Shown: one piece after another, positions 1 to 7,682 of the stretch
Layout: every line of letters begins with the position of its first letter
Position numbering within the stretch: the first letter of the stretch is position 1
NCBI GenBank assembly: GCA_008933795.1
Contig: WBUJ01000015.1
Location: forward strand, 1-40,072
Origin: Candidatus Contendibacter sp.
Lineage (GTDB): Bacteria > Pseudomonadota > Gammaproteobacteria > Competibacterales > Competibacteraceae
Direction: 5' to 3'
DNA length: 40,072 nucleotides
Made by a program: the position numbers and the translations under genes
Notes under the pieces: generated by a model
Told to the model about the DNA's origin: nothing
The model's input: the letters and a program-made list of their open reading frames with translations, nothing else
The model's database searches: none

Positions 1-92
1 TGAGGGTTCTCGCGGTGTGGAAACGACAGGGCGGCGCGCACCGGTGGTCTCGCCGTGCGTCTGGCCGAACCCAGGTAGAGTAATCGTAGCGG

Positions 93-106
93 TTGCTTGC
101 AAGCAA
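93..106. promoter_or_regulatory. Perfect 14-bp palindrome
   Basis: TTGCTTGCAAGCAA is a perfect inverted repeat of two 7-base arms. The same heptamer pair, CAAGCAA and TTGCTTG, flanks the putative vapBC promoter at 13530-13566, in the opposite arrangement and with a wide gap. It could be a binding site or part of a repeat. No gene starts close by, so its function is unknown. Confidence 0.3.
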
Positions 107-144
107 TCCATGCCCGCCCTGGCGCGGGGGAGGGATTGCGCGTT

Positions 145-345
145 GGCGGCAGGCAACAAAAACCTTGCCGGAGCGGCGTGGGGACCAAGCGGCGCGGCGG
201 TCTGGCTCCCGCGCCGAAGCGGGGGAGCCCGCCCCGGCCCGATGTGGCTACTTGGCGAACCGCTGGACTGCTACGATTCCGGACCCATCCCCGCGCCGGA
301 ACGCGGGAACGAGAACCGATCAAAACTTTTGCGTCAGCCCGCTAG
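145..345 (-). repeat. Degenerate MITE-like repeat, copy 1
   Basis: Read on the minus strand from 345, this stretch matches the left end of the complete copy at 17145-17341: CTAG, then GCTGACGCAAAAGTTTTG, then a GTTCTCGTTCCCG hairpin region. The other half matches more loosely, with a GGGAGCCAG block and GTTGCCTG. The second terminal inverted repeat is not recognisable, so the boundary near 145 is approximate. It fills most of the gene-free 1-504 stretch. I see no convincing gene there, only shadow reading frames. Confidence 0.6.
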
Positions 346-504
346 GCGTAATCGGTCGGCAGGTCGCGCCGCAACGCGGTCAACACCAGTTCGCCCGCCT
401 CGGGACTGGCCACGCCGAGCGATCAAACAGAAGTTTAGTCTTGGGTCAGTAGCTTGGCACGATGCTTGATTGGGACTGGGAAAGCACAGAGAAGAGGATG
501 CACG

Positions 505-2274
505 ATGAAACCGAACCGCCAGGCAAGCGAACATACTTTTCGAAGCTGGGATGGCGCCGAATTGTTCTACCGGGCATGGCTGCCCGAACCGGGCGTTACC
601 CAAGCAGTCATCCTGTTCCATCGCGGCCACGAGCATTCCGGCCGCTGGCGGGAGGTGGTGGATCAACTCGATCTGCCCGATTTCGCCCTGTTCGCCTGGG
701 ATGCCCGTGGTCACGGTCGCAGCCCCGGCGAGCGCGGCTACGCGGAGCATCTTGGGGTGCTGACGCGGGACGTGGATACGTTTGTCGGCCACGTTTCCCG
801 CCATTACGGCATCCCGATGGAGAACATCGCCGTGCTCGCGCATAGCGTCGGCAGCGTGCTGGTTTCGACTTGGGTCCACGACTACGCGCCGAAAATCCGC
901 GCCCTGGTGCTCGGCAGCCCGGCATTGCGGGTTCGGCTGTACGTTCCCTTTGCGATTCCGGGCCTGCGCCTGTTGCTGAGGTTCAAGCCGAAAGCCTTCG
1001 TCAACAGCTACGTCAAGGCGAAATTGCTGACTCACGATCCCGCCAAAATCGAAAGCTACGACGCCGATCCGCTGATTACCCGTTGCATCGCGGTCAATCT
1101 GCTGGTGGATTTGTTCGACGCGGGCCGCAAGCTGGTGGAGGACGCGGCGGCGATTACCGCGCCGACCCTGGTGCTGACCTCCGGCGCGGATTGGGTGGTG
1201 GATCAGGACATCCAGCGTCAGTTCTTTGAGCGGCTGGGTTCGCCGGTGAAGGAAATGCATGTTTATCCCGGCTTTTTCCACGACACCTTCAACGAGAAGG
1301 ACAATCATTTGCCGCTGAGCGCCGCGCGCCGCTTCATTCTGGAAGCCTTCGCCCAGCCCCGCCGGGAACCGTCCTTGCTGGAGGCCGACCGTAACAGCCC
1401 GACCCAGCGCGAGTACGAAACCCTGGCCAATCCGCTGTTGCCCTTTTCGTTCAAGGGCATCCAGTACGCCTTGACGCGCTGGATGATGAGAACCCTCGGC
1501 GCCCGGTTGAGCCAGGGCCTGAAGCTCGGCGTGGAGACCGGCTTCGATTCGGGCGCGACCCTGGATTACGTCTATCGCAACCAGGCCGAGGGGTTGACCG
1601 CGCTGGGCCGGCTGATCGACCGGAATTATCTGAACGCCATCGGCTGGCGGGGCATTCGCCTGCGCAAGGCGCACCTGGAAAAACTGCTGCGCCGGGCCAT
1701 GACCGAGCTGCGCGCGGCGGGTCAGCCGGTTCACATCGTGGATATCGCCGCCGGCCACGGCCGTTACGTGCTGGATGCCGTGCGGGAGCATTCCGCAATT
1801 CCCGCAACCGGCCTGTTGCGGGATTTCAGCGATGCCAACGTGGAAGCAGGGCGGCGACTCATCGCCGAATACGGTCTCAACGACCGTTTCGCCTTTGATC
1901 GGGGGGATGCTTTTGATCGGACCAGCCTCGCCGCGCTGCCCCGAATCGCCACCATCGGCATCGTCTCCGGTCTGTATGAACTATTCCCCGCGAATGCCCC
2001 GGTGCGCGCGTCCCTGGCGGGTCTGGCCGAAGCAGTCGCTCCTGGCGGCTATCTGCTTTACACCGGCCAACCCTGGCACCCGCAGATCGAATTCATCGCC
2101 CGGACGCTGACCAGCCATCGGAACGGTGCGCCGTGGGTGATGCGGCGTCGGACCCAGCAGGAAATGGATCAACTGGTCGCCGAGGCCGGTTTCGAGAAAA
2201 TCGCGCAAGAAGCCGACCCGTGGGGGATTTTCACCGTATCGCTGGCCCGACGGCGGGCGAGGGCAGCGTCATGA
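505..2274 (+). CDS. ynbC: Bifunctional alpha/beta hydrolase / SAM-dependent methyltransferase (YnbC-like)
   Basis: A 589-residue fusion protein. Residues 1 to about 300 are an alpha/beta hydrolase of the monoglyceride lipase or lysophospholipase type. The nucleophile is Ser114 in AHSVGS, with a late Asp candidate in SGADWVVD and His in GFFHDTF. Residues about 400-580 form a class I methyltransferase with the SAM-binding motif VDIAAGHGRY near residue 412. The start at 505 is preferred over 454 because an AGAGGA sits just upstream and the hydrolase homology begins at once. The stop overlaps the next start (ATGA). The same fusion accompanies CDP-alcohol phosphatidyltransferase and CdsA paralogues in the uncharacterised E. 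coli ynbABCD operon. Its substrate is unknown, and a lipid is inferred from the neighbours. Confidence 0.85.
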   Translation: MKPNRQASEHTFRSWDGAELFYRAWLPEPGVTQAVILFHRGHEHSGRWREVVDQLDLPDFALFAWDARGHGRSPGERGYAEHLGVLTRDVDTFVGHVSRHYGIPMENIAVLAHSVGSVLVSTWVHDYAPKIRALVLGSPALRVRLYVPFAIPGLRLLLRFKPKAFVNSYVKAKLLTHDPAKIESYDADPLITRCIAVNLLVDLFDAGRKLVEDAAAITAPTLVLTSGADWVVDQDIQRQFFERLGSPVKEMHVYPGFFHDTFNEKDNHLPLSAARRFILEAFAQPRREPSLLEADRNSPTQREYETLANPLLPFSFKGIQYALTRWMMRTLGARLSQGLKLGVETGFDSGATLDYVYRNQAEGLTALGRLIDRNYLNAIGWRGIRLRKAHLEKLLRRAMTELRAAGQPVHIVDIAAGHGRYVLDAVREHSAIPATGLLRDFSDANVEAGRRLIAEYGLNDRFAFDRGDAFDRTSLAALPRIATIGIVSGLYELFPANAPVRASLAGLAEAVAPGGYLLYTGQPWHPQIEFIARTLTSHRNGAPWVMRRRTQQEMDQLVAEAGFEKIAQEADPWGIFTVSLARRRARAAS

Positions 2275-2882
2275 TCAGTCTGTACGCGCTCAAACCAGGA
2301 TTCCAGAACCTGCTGCGGCCGGTCGCGCGCTGGCTGCACGGTCGCGGCGTCAGCGCCAATCAGGTCACGGTCGCCGCGCTGGTGCTGGCGGTCGCCGTGG
2401 CCGGGGTCATTGCGCTGTGGCCAACGCCGGCGACGCTGTTGCTATTGCCGCCGGTGTTGTTCCTGCGCATGGCGTTGAACGCCCTCGACGGAATGCTGGC
2501 CCGCGAGTTTCAGCAACCGACTTCGTTGGGAGCGGTGCTGAACGAACTGGGCGACGTGCTGGCGGATGCCGCGCTGTATCTGCCGCTGGTGCTGATGCCC
2601 GGCGTATCGGCTACGCTGGTCGTGGCGCTGGTGCTGCTGGCGCTGCTCAGCGAATTCTGCGGCGTGGCGGCGGTGCAAATCGGCGCCCGTCGCCGCTATG
2701 ACGGACCGATGGGCAAAAGCGACCGCGCCCTGCTGCTCGGCGGGATCGCGGTGTTGCTGGGTTGCGGCGTACCGGCCGGTTTCTGGTTGACGGTTACGCT
2801 GTGGGTTGCCAACGGCTTGTTGATTCTGACCTGTTTCAACCGATTGCGGGCCGCGCTGCGGGAGGTAACGCCATGTCCATAA
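2271..2882 (+). CDS. ynbA: CDP-alcohol phosphatidyltransferase family protein (YnbA-like)
   Basis: A 203-residue integral membrane protein with several hydrophobic helices. It carries the CDP-alcohol phosphatidyltransferase signature in variant form, NALDGMLARE then GAVLNELGD. In the usual pattern D-x2-DG-x2-AR-x8-G-x3-D-x3-D, the first and third aspartates are Asn here, while the second and fourth Asp remain. From memory, E. coli YnbA has the same substitutions, so this is probably a family trait rather than decay. Members transfer a phosphatidyl group from CDP-diacylglycerol to an alcohol. The acceptor is unknown. The start overlaps the ynbC stop and the 3' end overlaps the cytidylyltransferase start by 10 bases, implying coupled translation. 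Confidence 0.85.
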   Translation: MISLYALKPGFQNLLRPVARWLHGRGVSANQVTVAALVLAVAVAGVIALWPTPATLLLLPPVLFLRMALNALDGMLAREFQQPTSLGAVLNELGDVLADAALYLPLVLMPGVSATLVVALVLLALLSEFCGVAAVQIGARRRYDGPMGKSDRALLLGGIAVLLGCGVPAGFWLTVTLWVANGLLILTCFNRLRAALREVTPCP

Positions 2883-3799
2883 CTCTGGCATCGCCGGTGC
2901 TGGCAATCCTGGGCGGGGTGTGGGCGCTGCTGGCGCTGGCGACCGCCGTGGTGTGGTGGCTGGCGCCGGCGCCCGACAGCGAATTGCGCCAGCGGGTTCG
3001 CAGTTGGTGGCTGATCGTGGCGCTGTGTTCGCTGGCGCTGATGTTCAGCCGCGCCGCCGCTCTGGTGTTTTTCGGCGTGATCAGCTTCCTGGCGCTCAAG
3101 GAATACCTGACCCTGATTCCCACCCGCCAAACCGACCGCCGGGTACTGTTCTGGGCCTATCTGAGCATCCCGATGCAGTACTTCTGGATCGGGATCGAAT
3201 GGTACGGGATGTTCATCATTTTCATCCCGGTTTACCTGTTCCTGCTGCTACCGGTGGCGATGGTGCTGACCGGGGAAACGCAGGGCTATTTGCGCGCCGC
3301 CGGCACGCTGCATTGGGGCTTGATGAGCATGGTGTTCAGCCTGAGTCACCTGGCCTATCTGCTGGTGCTGCCGCAAGGGGAATATGCCCATGTCAACGGT
3401 CCGGGCTTGGCGCTGTTCCTGCTGGTGCTGACCGAGTTGAATGACGTAGCGCAATACTGCTGGGGCAAGCTGTTGGGCAGGCACAAAATTTCGCCTGCGG
3501 TCAGCCCGAACAAGACGGTGGAGGGCTTTGTCGGTGGGGTGTTGACCACTGTACTGCTGGCGGCGCTGCTGGCGCCGTGGCTGACGCCGTTCTCCGTCCT
3601 CGATGCGCTGCTGGCCGGTGCGCTGATCGCGGTGGCCGGCTTCTTCGGCGACTTGAGCCTGTCGGCGCTGAAGCGCGATCTCGGCATCAAGGATAGCGGC
3701 AATCTGTTGCCGGGCCACGGCGGCATTCTCGACCGGGTGGACAGCCTGACCTACACCGCGCCGCTGTTCTTTCACTTCACCCGCTACTTCTATTTTTGA
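2873..3799 (+). CDS. ynbB: Phosphatidate cytidylyltransferase (CdsA family, YnbB-like)
   Basis: A 308-residue polytopic membrane protein that should make CDP-diacylglycerol from phosphatidate and CTP. The CDS-family signature is complete near the C-terminus: SALKRDLGIKDSG followed by LPGHGGILDRVD. The start at 2873 follows GGGAGG at good spacing and lies inside the end of the preceding transferase gene. Its place between a phosphatidyltransferase and an acyltransferase suggests a dedicated supply of CDP-diacylglycerol to this operon rather than the housekeeping cdsA, which is normally near uppS and dxr. Confidence 0.9.
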   Translation: MSITLASPVLAILGGVWALLALATAVVWWLAPAPDSELRQRVRSWWLIVALCSLALMFSRAAALVFFGVISFLALKEYLTLIPTRQTDRRVLFWAYLSIPMQYFWIGIEWYGMFIIFIPVYLFLLLPVAMVLTGETQGYLRAAGTLHWGLMSMVFSLSHLAYLLVLPQGEYAHVNGPGLALFLLVLTELNDVAQYCWGKLLGRHKISPAVSPNKTVEGFVGGVLTTVLLAALLAPWLTPFSVLDALLAGALIAVAGFFGDLSLSALKRDLGIKDSGNLLPGHGGILDRVDSLTYTAPLFFHFTRYFYF

Positions 3800-4419
3800 A
3801 CGCCACCATGGGCTACGCCGCGCTGCGCTGGTTATTTTTCCTGCTGATCGTCAAGCCGTTTCTGCTGCTGGCGGTCGGGGTCAACGTGCGCCACCGCGAC
3901 CGCCTGCCCGCCGCCGGTCCCGCCCTGATCGTCGCCAACCACAACAGCCACCTCGATGCGCTGGTGTTGATGGCGATGTTACCAGTGTGGTTGTTATCCC
4001 GCGCGCGGCCGGTGGCCTCGGCGGAGTACTTTCTGAGCAATCGCTGGCGGGCTTGGTTCGCCACCCGCGTGATCGGAATCATTCCAGTGGCGACCAGCGG
4101 CGTCCGGTCGCACGCCGACGTGCTGGGGCCGGTGCGGGATGCGCTGGCGGCGGGCGACATCGTGATCTTTTTCCCGGAAGGCACTCGCGGCGAACCGGAA
4201 CGGTTGGGCAAACTCAAGACTGGCATCGTCTGGCTGGCCCAGCAGTTGCCGACCATGCTCATTTATCCGGTTCGTCTGCACGGGCTGGGCAAGGTGTTGC
4301 CCAAGGGCGACTGGTTGCCGGTGCCGTTCTTCTGCGACGCCTGGGTGGGCGAGCCGCTGCATTGGAGCGGTGACCGACGCCAGTTCCTGGCCGCGTTGTC
4401 GGCAAGCCTGGGAGGTTAG
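3796..4419 (+). CDS. 1-acyl-sn-glycerol-3-phosphate acyltransferase (PlsC family)
   Basis: A 207-residue protein with an N-terminal hydrophobic segment. The acyltransferase HX4D motif is NHNSHLD at residues 48-54, and the glycerophosphate-binding motif FPEGTRGEP begins near residue 126. The family acylates lysophosphatidate, or related lysolipids, to make phosphatidate, the substrate of the CdsA-type enzyme encoded just upstream. The TTG at 3796 overlaps the previous stop (TTGA). ATG at 3808 is an equally possible start four codons in. It closes the lipid operon, and hsdR begins only three bases after its stop, so the two blocks may share a transcript. Confidence 0.88.
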   Translation: MNATMGYAALRWLFFLLIVKPFLLLAVGVNVRHRDRLPAAGPALIVANHNSHLDALVLMAMLPVWLLSRARPVASAEYFLSNRWRAWFATRVIGIIPVATSGVRSHADVLGPVRDALAAGDIVIFFPEGTRGEPERLGKLKTGIVWLAQQLPTMLIYPVRLHGLGKVLPKGDWLPVPFFCDAWVGEPLHWSGDRRQFLAALSASLGG

Positions 4420-4422
4420 GGG

Positions 4423-6831
4423 ATGGAACCGTCGGTTATGGCCATTTCGGTTGAGCGTCTGGACTTGTCCCTCAGCGAAGCCGACACCCGCGCCAAGCTC
4501 ATTGACCCCGCGCTGCGGGCGCGGGGCTGGACCGAGGACCTGATCCGGCGCGAGGAAACCGCCGGGACCATCGAGATCATCGGCGGCAAGGCGCGGCGGC
4601 GGGCGCGCGGTCAGGTGGATTACACCCTGCGGCTCAAAATCGCCGTCGCGGCCCAACCGGTGGCGGTGGCGCTGATCGAGGCCAAGAAGGAAAGCTTGCC
4701 GCCGGGTCACGGTCTCGATCAGGCCAAGGCTTACGCGCACAGCAAGCGGCTTAACGTGCCTTTCGTCTTTGCTTCCAACGGCCATCAATTCGTCGAATAC
4801 GACCGTTTCACCGGCCTGACCCAGCCGCCGCGTCCGCTGAATGAGTTTCCCACGCCGGAAGAACTGCGCCGGCGTTACGAACAGGGCATGGGTTTCAGTC
4901 TGGACGACGAGGCTGCGAAACCGTTGTTGACGCCCTATCCGGGTGGCGAGGGCGGGCGACGGTATTACCAGGACGCGGCGATTCGGGCGGTGCTGGAGAA
5001 GATCGCCCGTTGCCAGTGCGGTGACGAGCCTCGGCGCGCGCTGCTGGCGCTGGCTACCGGCGCGGGCAAGACCTTCATCGCGGTGAATCTGCTCAAGCGC
5101 ATCGCCGATGCCGGCCAGTTGCGGCGGGCGCTGTTCGTCTGTGACCGCGACGAGTTGCGCGCGCAGGCGCTGGGCGCGTTCCAGAACGTGTTCGGGGCCG
5201 ACGCCGCCGAGGTGTTCAAAACCCCGGACGGCGGCAACAACGCCAAAAATGCCCGCGTTCACATCGCCACCTATCAGACCCTCGGCGTGGAAGGGGAGGG
5301 CAATGATGCCAGCTTTCTGACCACCTGTTACCCGGAAGACTCTTTCAGCCATGTGGTGATTGATGAGTGTCACCGTTCGGCCTGGGGCAAATGGTCGCAG
5401 GTGCTCACGCGCAACCCGAACGCGGTGCAAATCGGCCTGACCGCCACCCCACGCCGGATCAGGATCGGCAAGCGCACCCGGGAAGCCGAGCAGGACGCGC
5501 GGATCGCCGCCGACAATCTGAAATATTTTGGGGAGCCGGTCTACGAGTACGACATGGCCCAGGCCATGGAAGATGGCTATCTGGCGGTATGCGAGATCGT
5601 GAAGGGGCGGGTGAATCTGGATCATACCGGCATCACCTTGGAGGAGATCATGGCCCGCTTCCCGCGAGACGCGGTGACCGGTCGGCTCATTAGCAGGGAC
5701 GAGTTGAAGGAGCGGTACGAGAAAACCCAGTACGAGGACCAGATTCTGTTGCCCGACCGGGTGTTGGCGATGTGCCAGGATTTGTTCGACTCTTTGCTGG
5801 CCACCGGCGGCCCGGAACAGAAGACCATCATTTTTTGCACCCGCGACCGCCATGCCGATGATGTGGCGGCGGTGATGAATAATCTCTACGCCCGCTGGTG
5901 CAAGGCTAATGGCCGGGAACGGCTGGACTGTTATGCTTTCAAATGCACCGCCGCTGCCAGCGGCAACGACCAGTTGCCGGATTTTCGCGGCGCGGCGCGA
6001 CACCACTTCATCGCTACGACCGTGGATTTGCTGACTACCGGCGTGGACGTGCCCGCCGTGGGCAACATCGTGTTTTTCAAATACGTGCGCTCTCCCATCA
6101 GCTTTTACCAGATGATCGGTCGCGGGACCCGTATTGATCTGGCCACCGGCAAGCTGATGTTCCGGGTTTACGACTACACCGGCGCCACCGATCTATTCGG
6201 CTTGGAGTTCGTGACGCCGCCGCCCTCGTCCGGTGGCGCGGGCGAAAATCCGCCGCCACCTTACGCCACCGTGATCGTGGACGGGTTTGATGTGCGGGTG
6301 AGCGAGGCCGGGCGCTTCGTGATCGTTCAGGAGGATGGTCAGGCCAGGCCGATTGCGGTGGAGGAGTACAAATCCCGGTTGGCGACCCGCTTGATCGCCG
6401 AAGCGCCGACGCTGGAGGAATTCCGGCGGCGCTGGACCCAGCCGGAGGAGCGGCGGGCGCTGCTGGATCGGCTGGTGCATTCCGGCTATGCGCCCAGCGT
6501 GTTGCAAATGCTGGAAGAGATGAACGATTACGATTTATACGACGTGCTGGCGGATTTGGGGTTTGGGCTGTCGCCGCGCACCCGCAGTGATCGGGCGCTG
6601 GCGTTCGGCTACAAGCACGAGGATTGGTTGCGGGGTTTGCCGGAGCCGACCACCGCCGCGATTCGCGCCATTGTCAGCCAGTTCGAGAAAGGCGGCACCG
6701 ACGGGCTGGAAAATCCTAAAATCTTCCAGACGCCGGAAGTCAAAAAGGCGGGTGGTCTCGCGGCCCTGCAAGCGGGCGGCAAACCGGCGGATTTGCTGAC
6801 GGAGACCAAGATCAGGATGTTTTCGGCGTGA
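4423..6831 (+). CDS. hsdR: Type I restriction enzyme, R subunit (EcoEI-like)
   Basis: An 802-residue motor and nuclease subunit of a type I restriction-modification complex. The N-terminal HSDR_N nuclease has GQVDY and then IEAKKE near residues 65-90, the D...ExK pattern. The superfamily 2 helicase core has Walker A ATGAGKT at residues 210-216 and motif II DECH near 312. A helicase C domain follows with TTVDLLTTGVDVPAVGN and QMIGRGTR, then an EcoEI-type C-terminal region. The start at 4423 follows GGAGG at 4411-4415. ATG 4438 is an alternative. Length is normal for the EcoEI subgroup. The gene looks intact and has no promoter gap of its own behind the lipid operon. Confidence 0.95.
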   Translation: MEPSVMAISVERLDLSLSEADTRAKLIDPALRARGWTEDLIRREETAGTIEIIGGKARRRARGQVDYTLRLKIAVAAQPVAVALIEAKKESLPPGHGLDQAKAYAHSKRLNVPFVFASNGHQFVEYDRFTGLTQPPRPLNEFPTPEELRRRYEQGMGFSLDDEAAKPLLTPYPGGEGGRRYYQDAAIRAVLEKIARCQCGDEPRRALLALATGAGKTFIAVNLLKRIADAGQLRRALFVCDRDELRAQALGAFQNVFGADAAEVFKTPDGGNNAKNARVHIATYQTLGVEGEGNDASFLTTCYPEDSFSHVVIDECHRSAWGKWSQVLTRNPNAVQIGLTATPRRIRIGKRTREAEQDARIAADNLKYFGEPVYEYDMAQAMEDGYLAVCEIVKGRVNLDHTGITLEEIMARFPRDAVTGRLISRDELKERYEKTQYEDQILLPDRVLAMCQDLFDSLLATGGPEQKTIIFCTRDRHADDVAAVMNNLYARWCKANGRERLDCYAFKCTAAASGNDQLPDFRGAARHHFIATTVDLLTTGVDVPAVGNIVFFKYVRSPISFYQMIGRGTRIDLATGKLMFRVYDYTGATDLFGLEFVTPPPSSGGAGENPPPPYATVIVDGFDVRVSEAGRFVIVQEDGQARPIAVEEYKSRLATRLIAEAPTLEEFRRRWTQPEERRALLDRLVHSGYAPSVLQMLEEMNDYDLYDVLADLGFGLSPRTRSDRALAFGYKHEDWLRGLPEPTTAAIRAIVSQFEKGGTDGLENPKIFQTPEVKKAGGLAALQAGGKPADLLTETKIRMFSA

Positions 6832-6839
6832 GGACCGAA

Positions 6840-7091
6840 ATGATGACTGCAATGAAGATGACAAATGCGATTCTAGAAAGAGAAGAGGATTCGGCGTTTA
6901 TCGCTGAGTTGGAGAAAAAGTTAATACAGACTGACGACACAACCGCCCGCGCCCATCTCGATGCGGGATTTCCGATCTACTATATGGAAGAAAATACCCC
7001 TGAAAATTTGATCGTCAAGGAGTATCCAAATGGTCGGCGGCAATGGATATGCTTGGTTAATGACCAAGAACAAGTTGTTAAGGAACTATGA
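6840..7091 (+). CDS. Small protein upstream of zeta-like toxin, putative antitoxin
   Basis: An 83-residue acidic protein that I do not recognise by sequence. It is placed as an antitoxin only because it sits immediately before, and overlaps by ATGA, a zeta-type kinase gene. That is the usual layout of antitoxin then toxin. It has a charged N-terminal helix (EREEDSAFIAELEKKLIQ) and a more beta-rich second half ending NDQEQVVKEL. The start at 6840 is preferred because GAGGA lies five bases upstream. GTG 6828, overlapping the hsdR stop, is possible. Base composition is more AT-rich than hsdR, suggesting separate origin. Confidence 0.6.
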   Translation: MMTAMKMTNAILEREEDSAFIAELEKKLIQTDDTTARAHLDAGFPIYYMEENTPENLIVKEYPNGRRQWICLVNDQEQVVKEL

Positions 7092-7678
7092 TCCGGCCAC
7101 AGTTATGGATTATCGCTGGCCCCAATGGGGCAGGGAAAAGTACGTTTGTAGATAAGATCAACATCGCGCACCGTATTCCGCTTGTGAATCCTGACAGCAT
7201 AGCCCGTGCGCTGAGCGATAGAACTCATGCAAGTATTGAGGCCGGTCGGCAAGCTGTCGAAATGCGCCGGATATATCTTGCAAATAACACGAGTTTTGCC
7301 TTGGAAACCACATTGACCGGACACAGTGAACTGATGCTGATGGGCCAAGCAAAAGCAGCCGGTTACAAGGTGAATCTGGTTTACATTGGCTTGCCGAACG
7401 CCAGCTTGTCTCGACTCCGGGTCGCGGAACGGGTACGTCAAGGCGGTCACGATGTACCGCTAGCCGATATTTTTCGACGCTACAGCCGTAGCTTGCAAAA
7501 TCTTGCTCCGGCATTGGCACTGGCGGATCGTGCCTATGTGCTGGATAACGCCTATAAAGGCTGCCGTTTGTTGTTTTCCCTGGAAGCGGGGCGTATCAAA
7601 CATCGTTCGCTTAAAATGCCAGAATGGGCTAACCGAGCAATACCTGATTATTACCTAAATTTTGGTTCCGCAGGATGA
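7088..7678 (+). CDS. Zeta toxin family protein (COG4185-type P-loop kinase)
   Basis: A 196-residue P-loop protein with Walker A GPNGAGKST at residues 11-19, VNPDSIAR soon after, and the diagnostic RVRQGGHDVP followed by IFRRYSRSLQNL. These motifs mark the zeta-like family whose studied members phosphorylate UDP-N-acetylglucosamine or other small substrates. The substrate here cannot be read from sequence. It is translationally coupled to the small gene before it, and hsdS starts four bases after its stop. The pair therefore sits inside the type I R-M operon. It may stabilise the locus or act when restriction fails, but that is inference. Confidence 0.85.
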   Translation: MIRPQLWIIAGPNGAGKSTFVDKINIAHRIPLVNPDSIARALSDRTHASIEAGRQAVEMRRIYLANNTSFALETTLTGHSELMLMGQAKAAGYKVNLVYIGLPNASLSRLRVAERVRQGGHDVPLADIFRRYSRSLQNLAPALALADRAYVLDNAYKGCRLLFSLEAGRIKHRSLKMPEWANRAIPDYYLNFGSAG

Positions 7679-7682
7679 GGCC

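Noticed and set aside
455-470. Sigma-54-like TGGCACGATGCTTGAT ahead of ynbC
   Set aside because: The -24 half is excellent, but the essential GC at -12 reads GA. It is only about 35 bases ahead of the start, so I do not call a promoter.
334-1791. Long minus-strand open frame opposite the ynbC-like gene
   Set aside because: It is His/Gln/Arg-rich with no recognisable domain, and lies opposite a gene with clear hydrolase and methyltransferase motifs. GC-rich DNA often gives such shadows.
3994-6006. 670-codon minus-strand open frame opposite plsC-hsdR
   Set aside because: It crosses two real genes, has no known motifs, and shows the same shadow composition. The plus strand has full helicase motifs.
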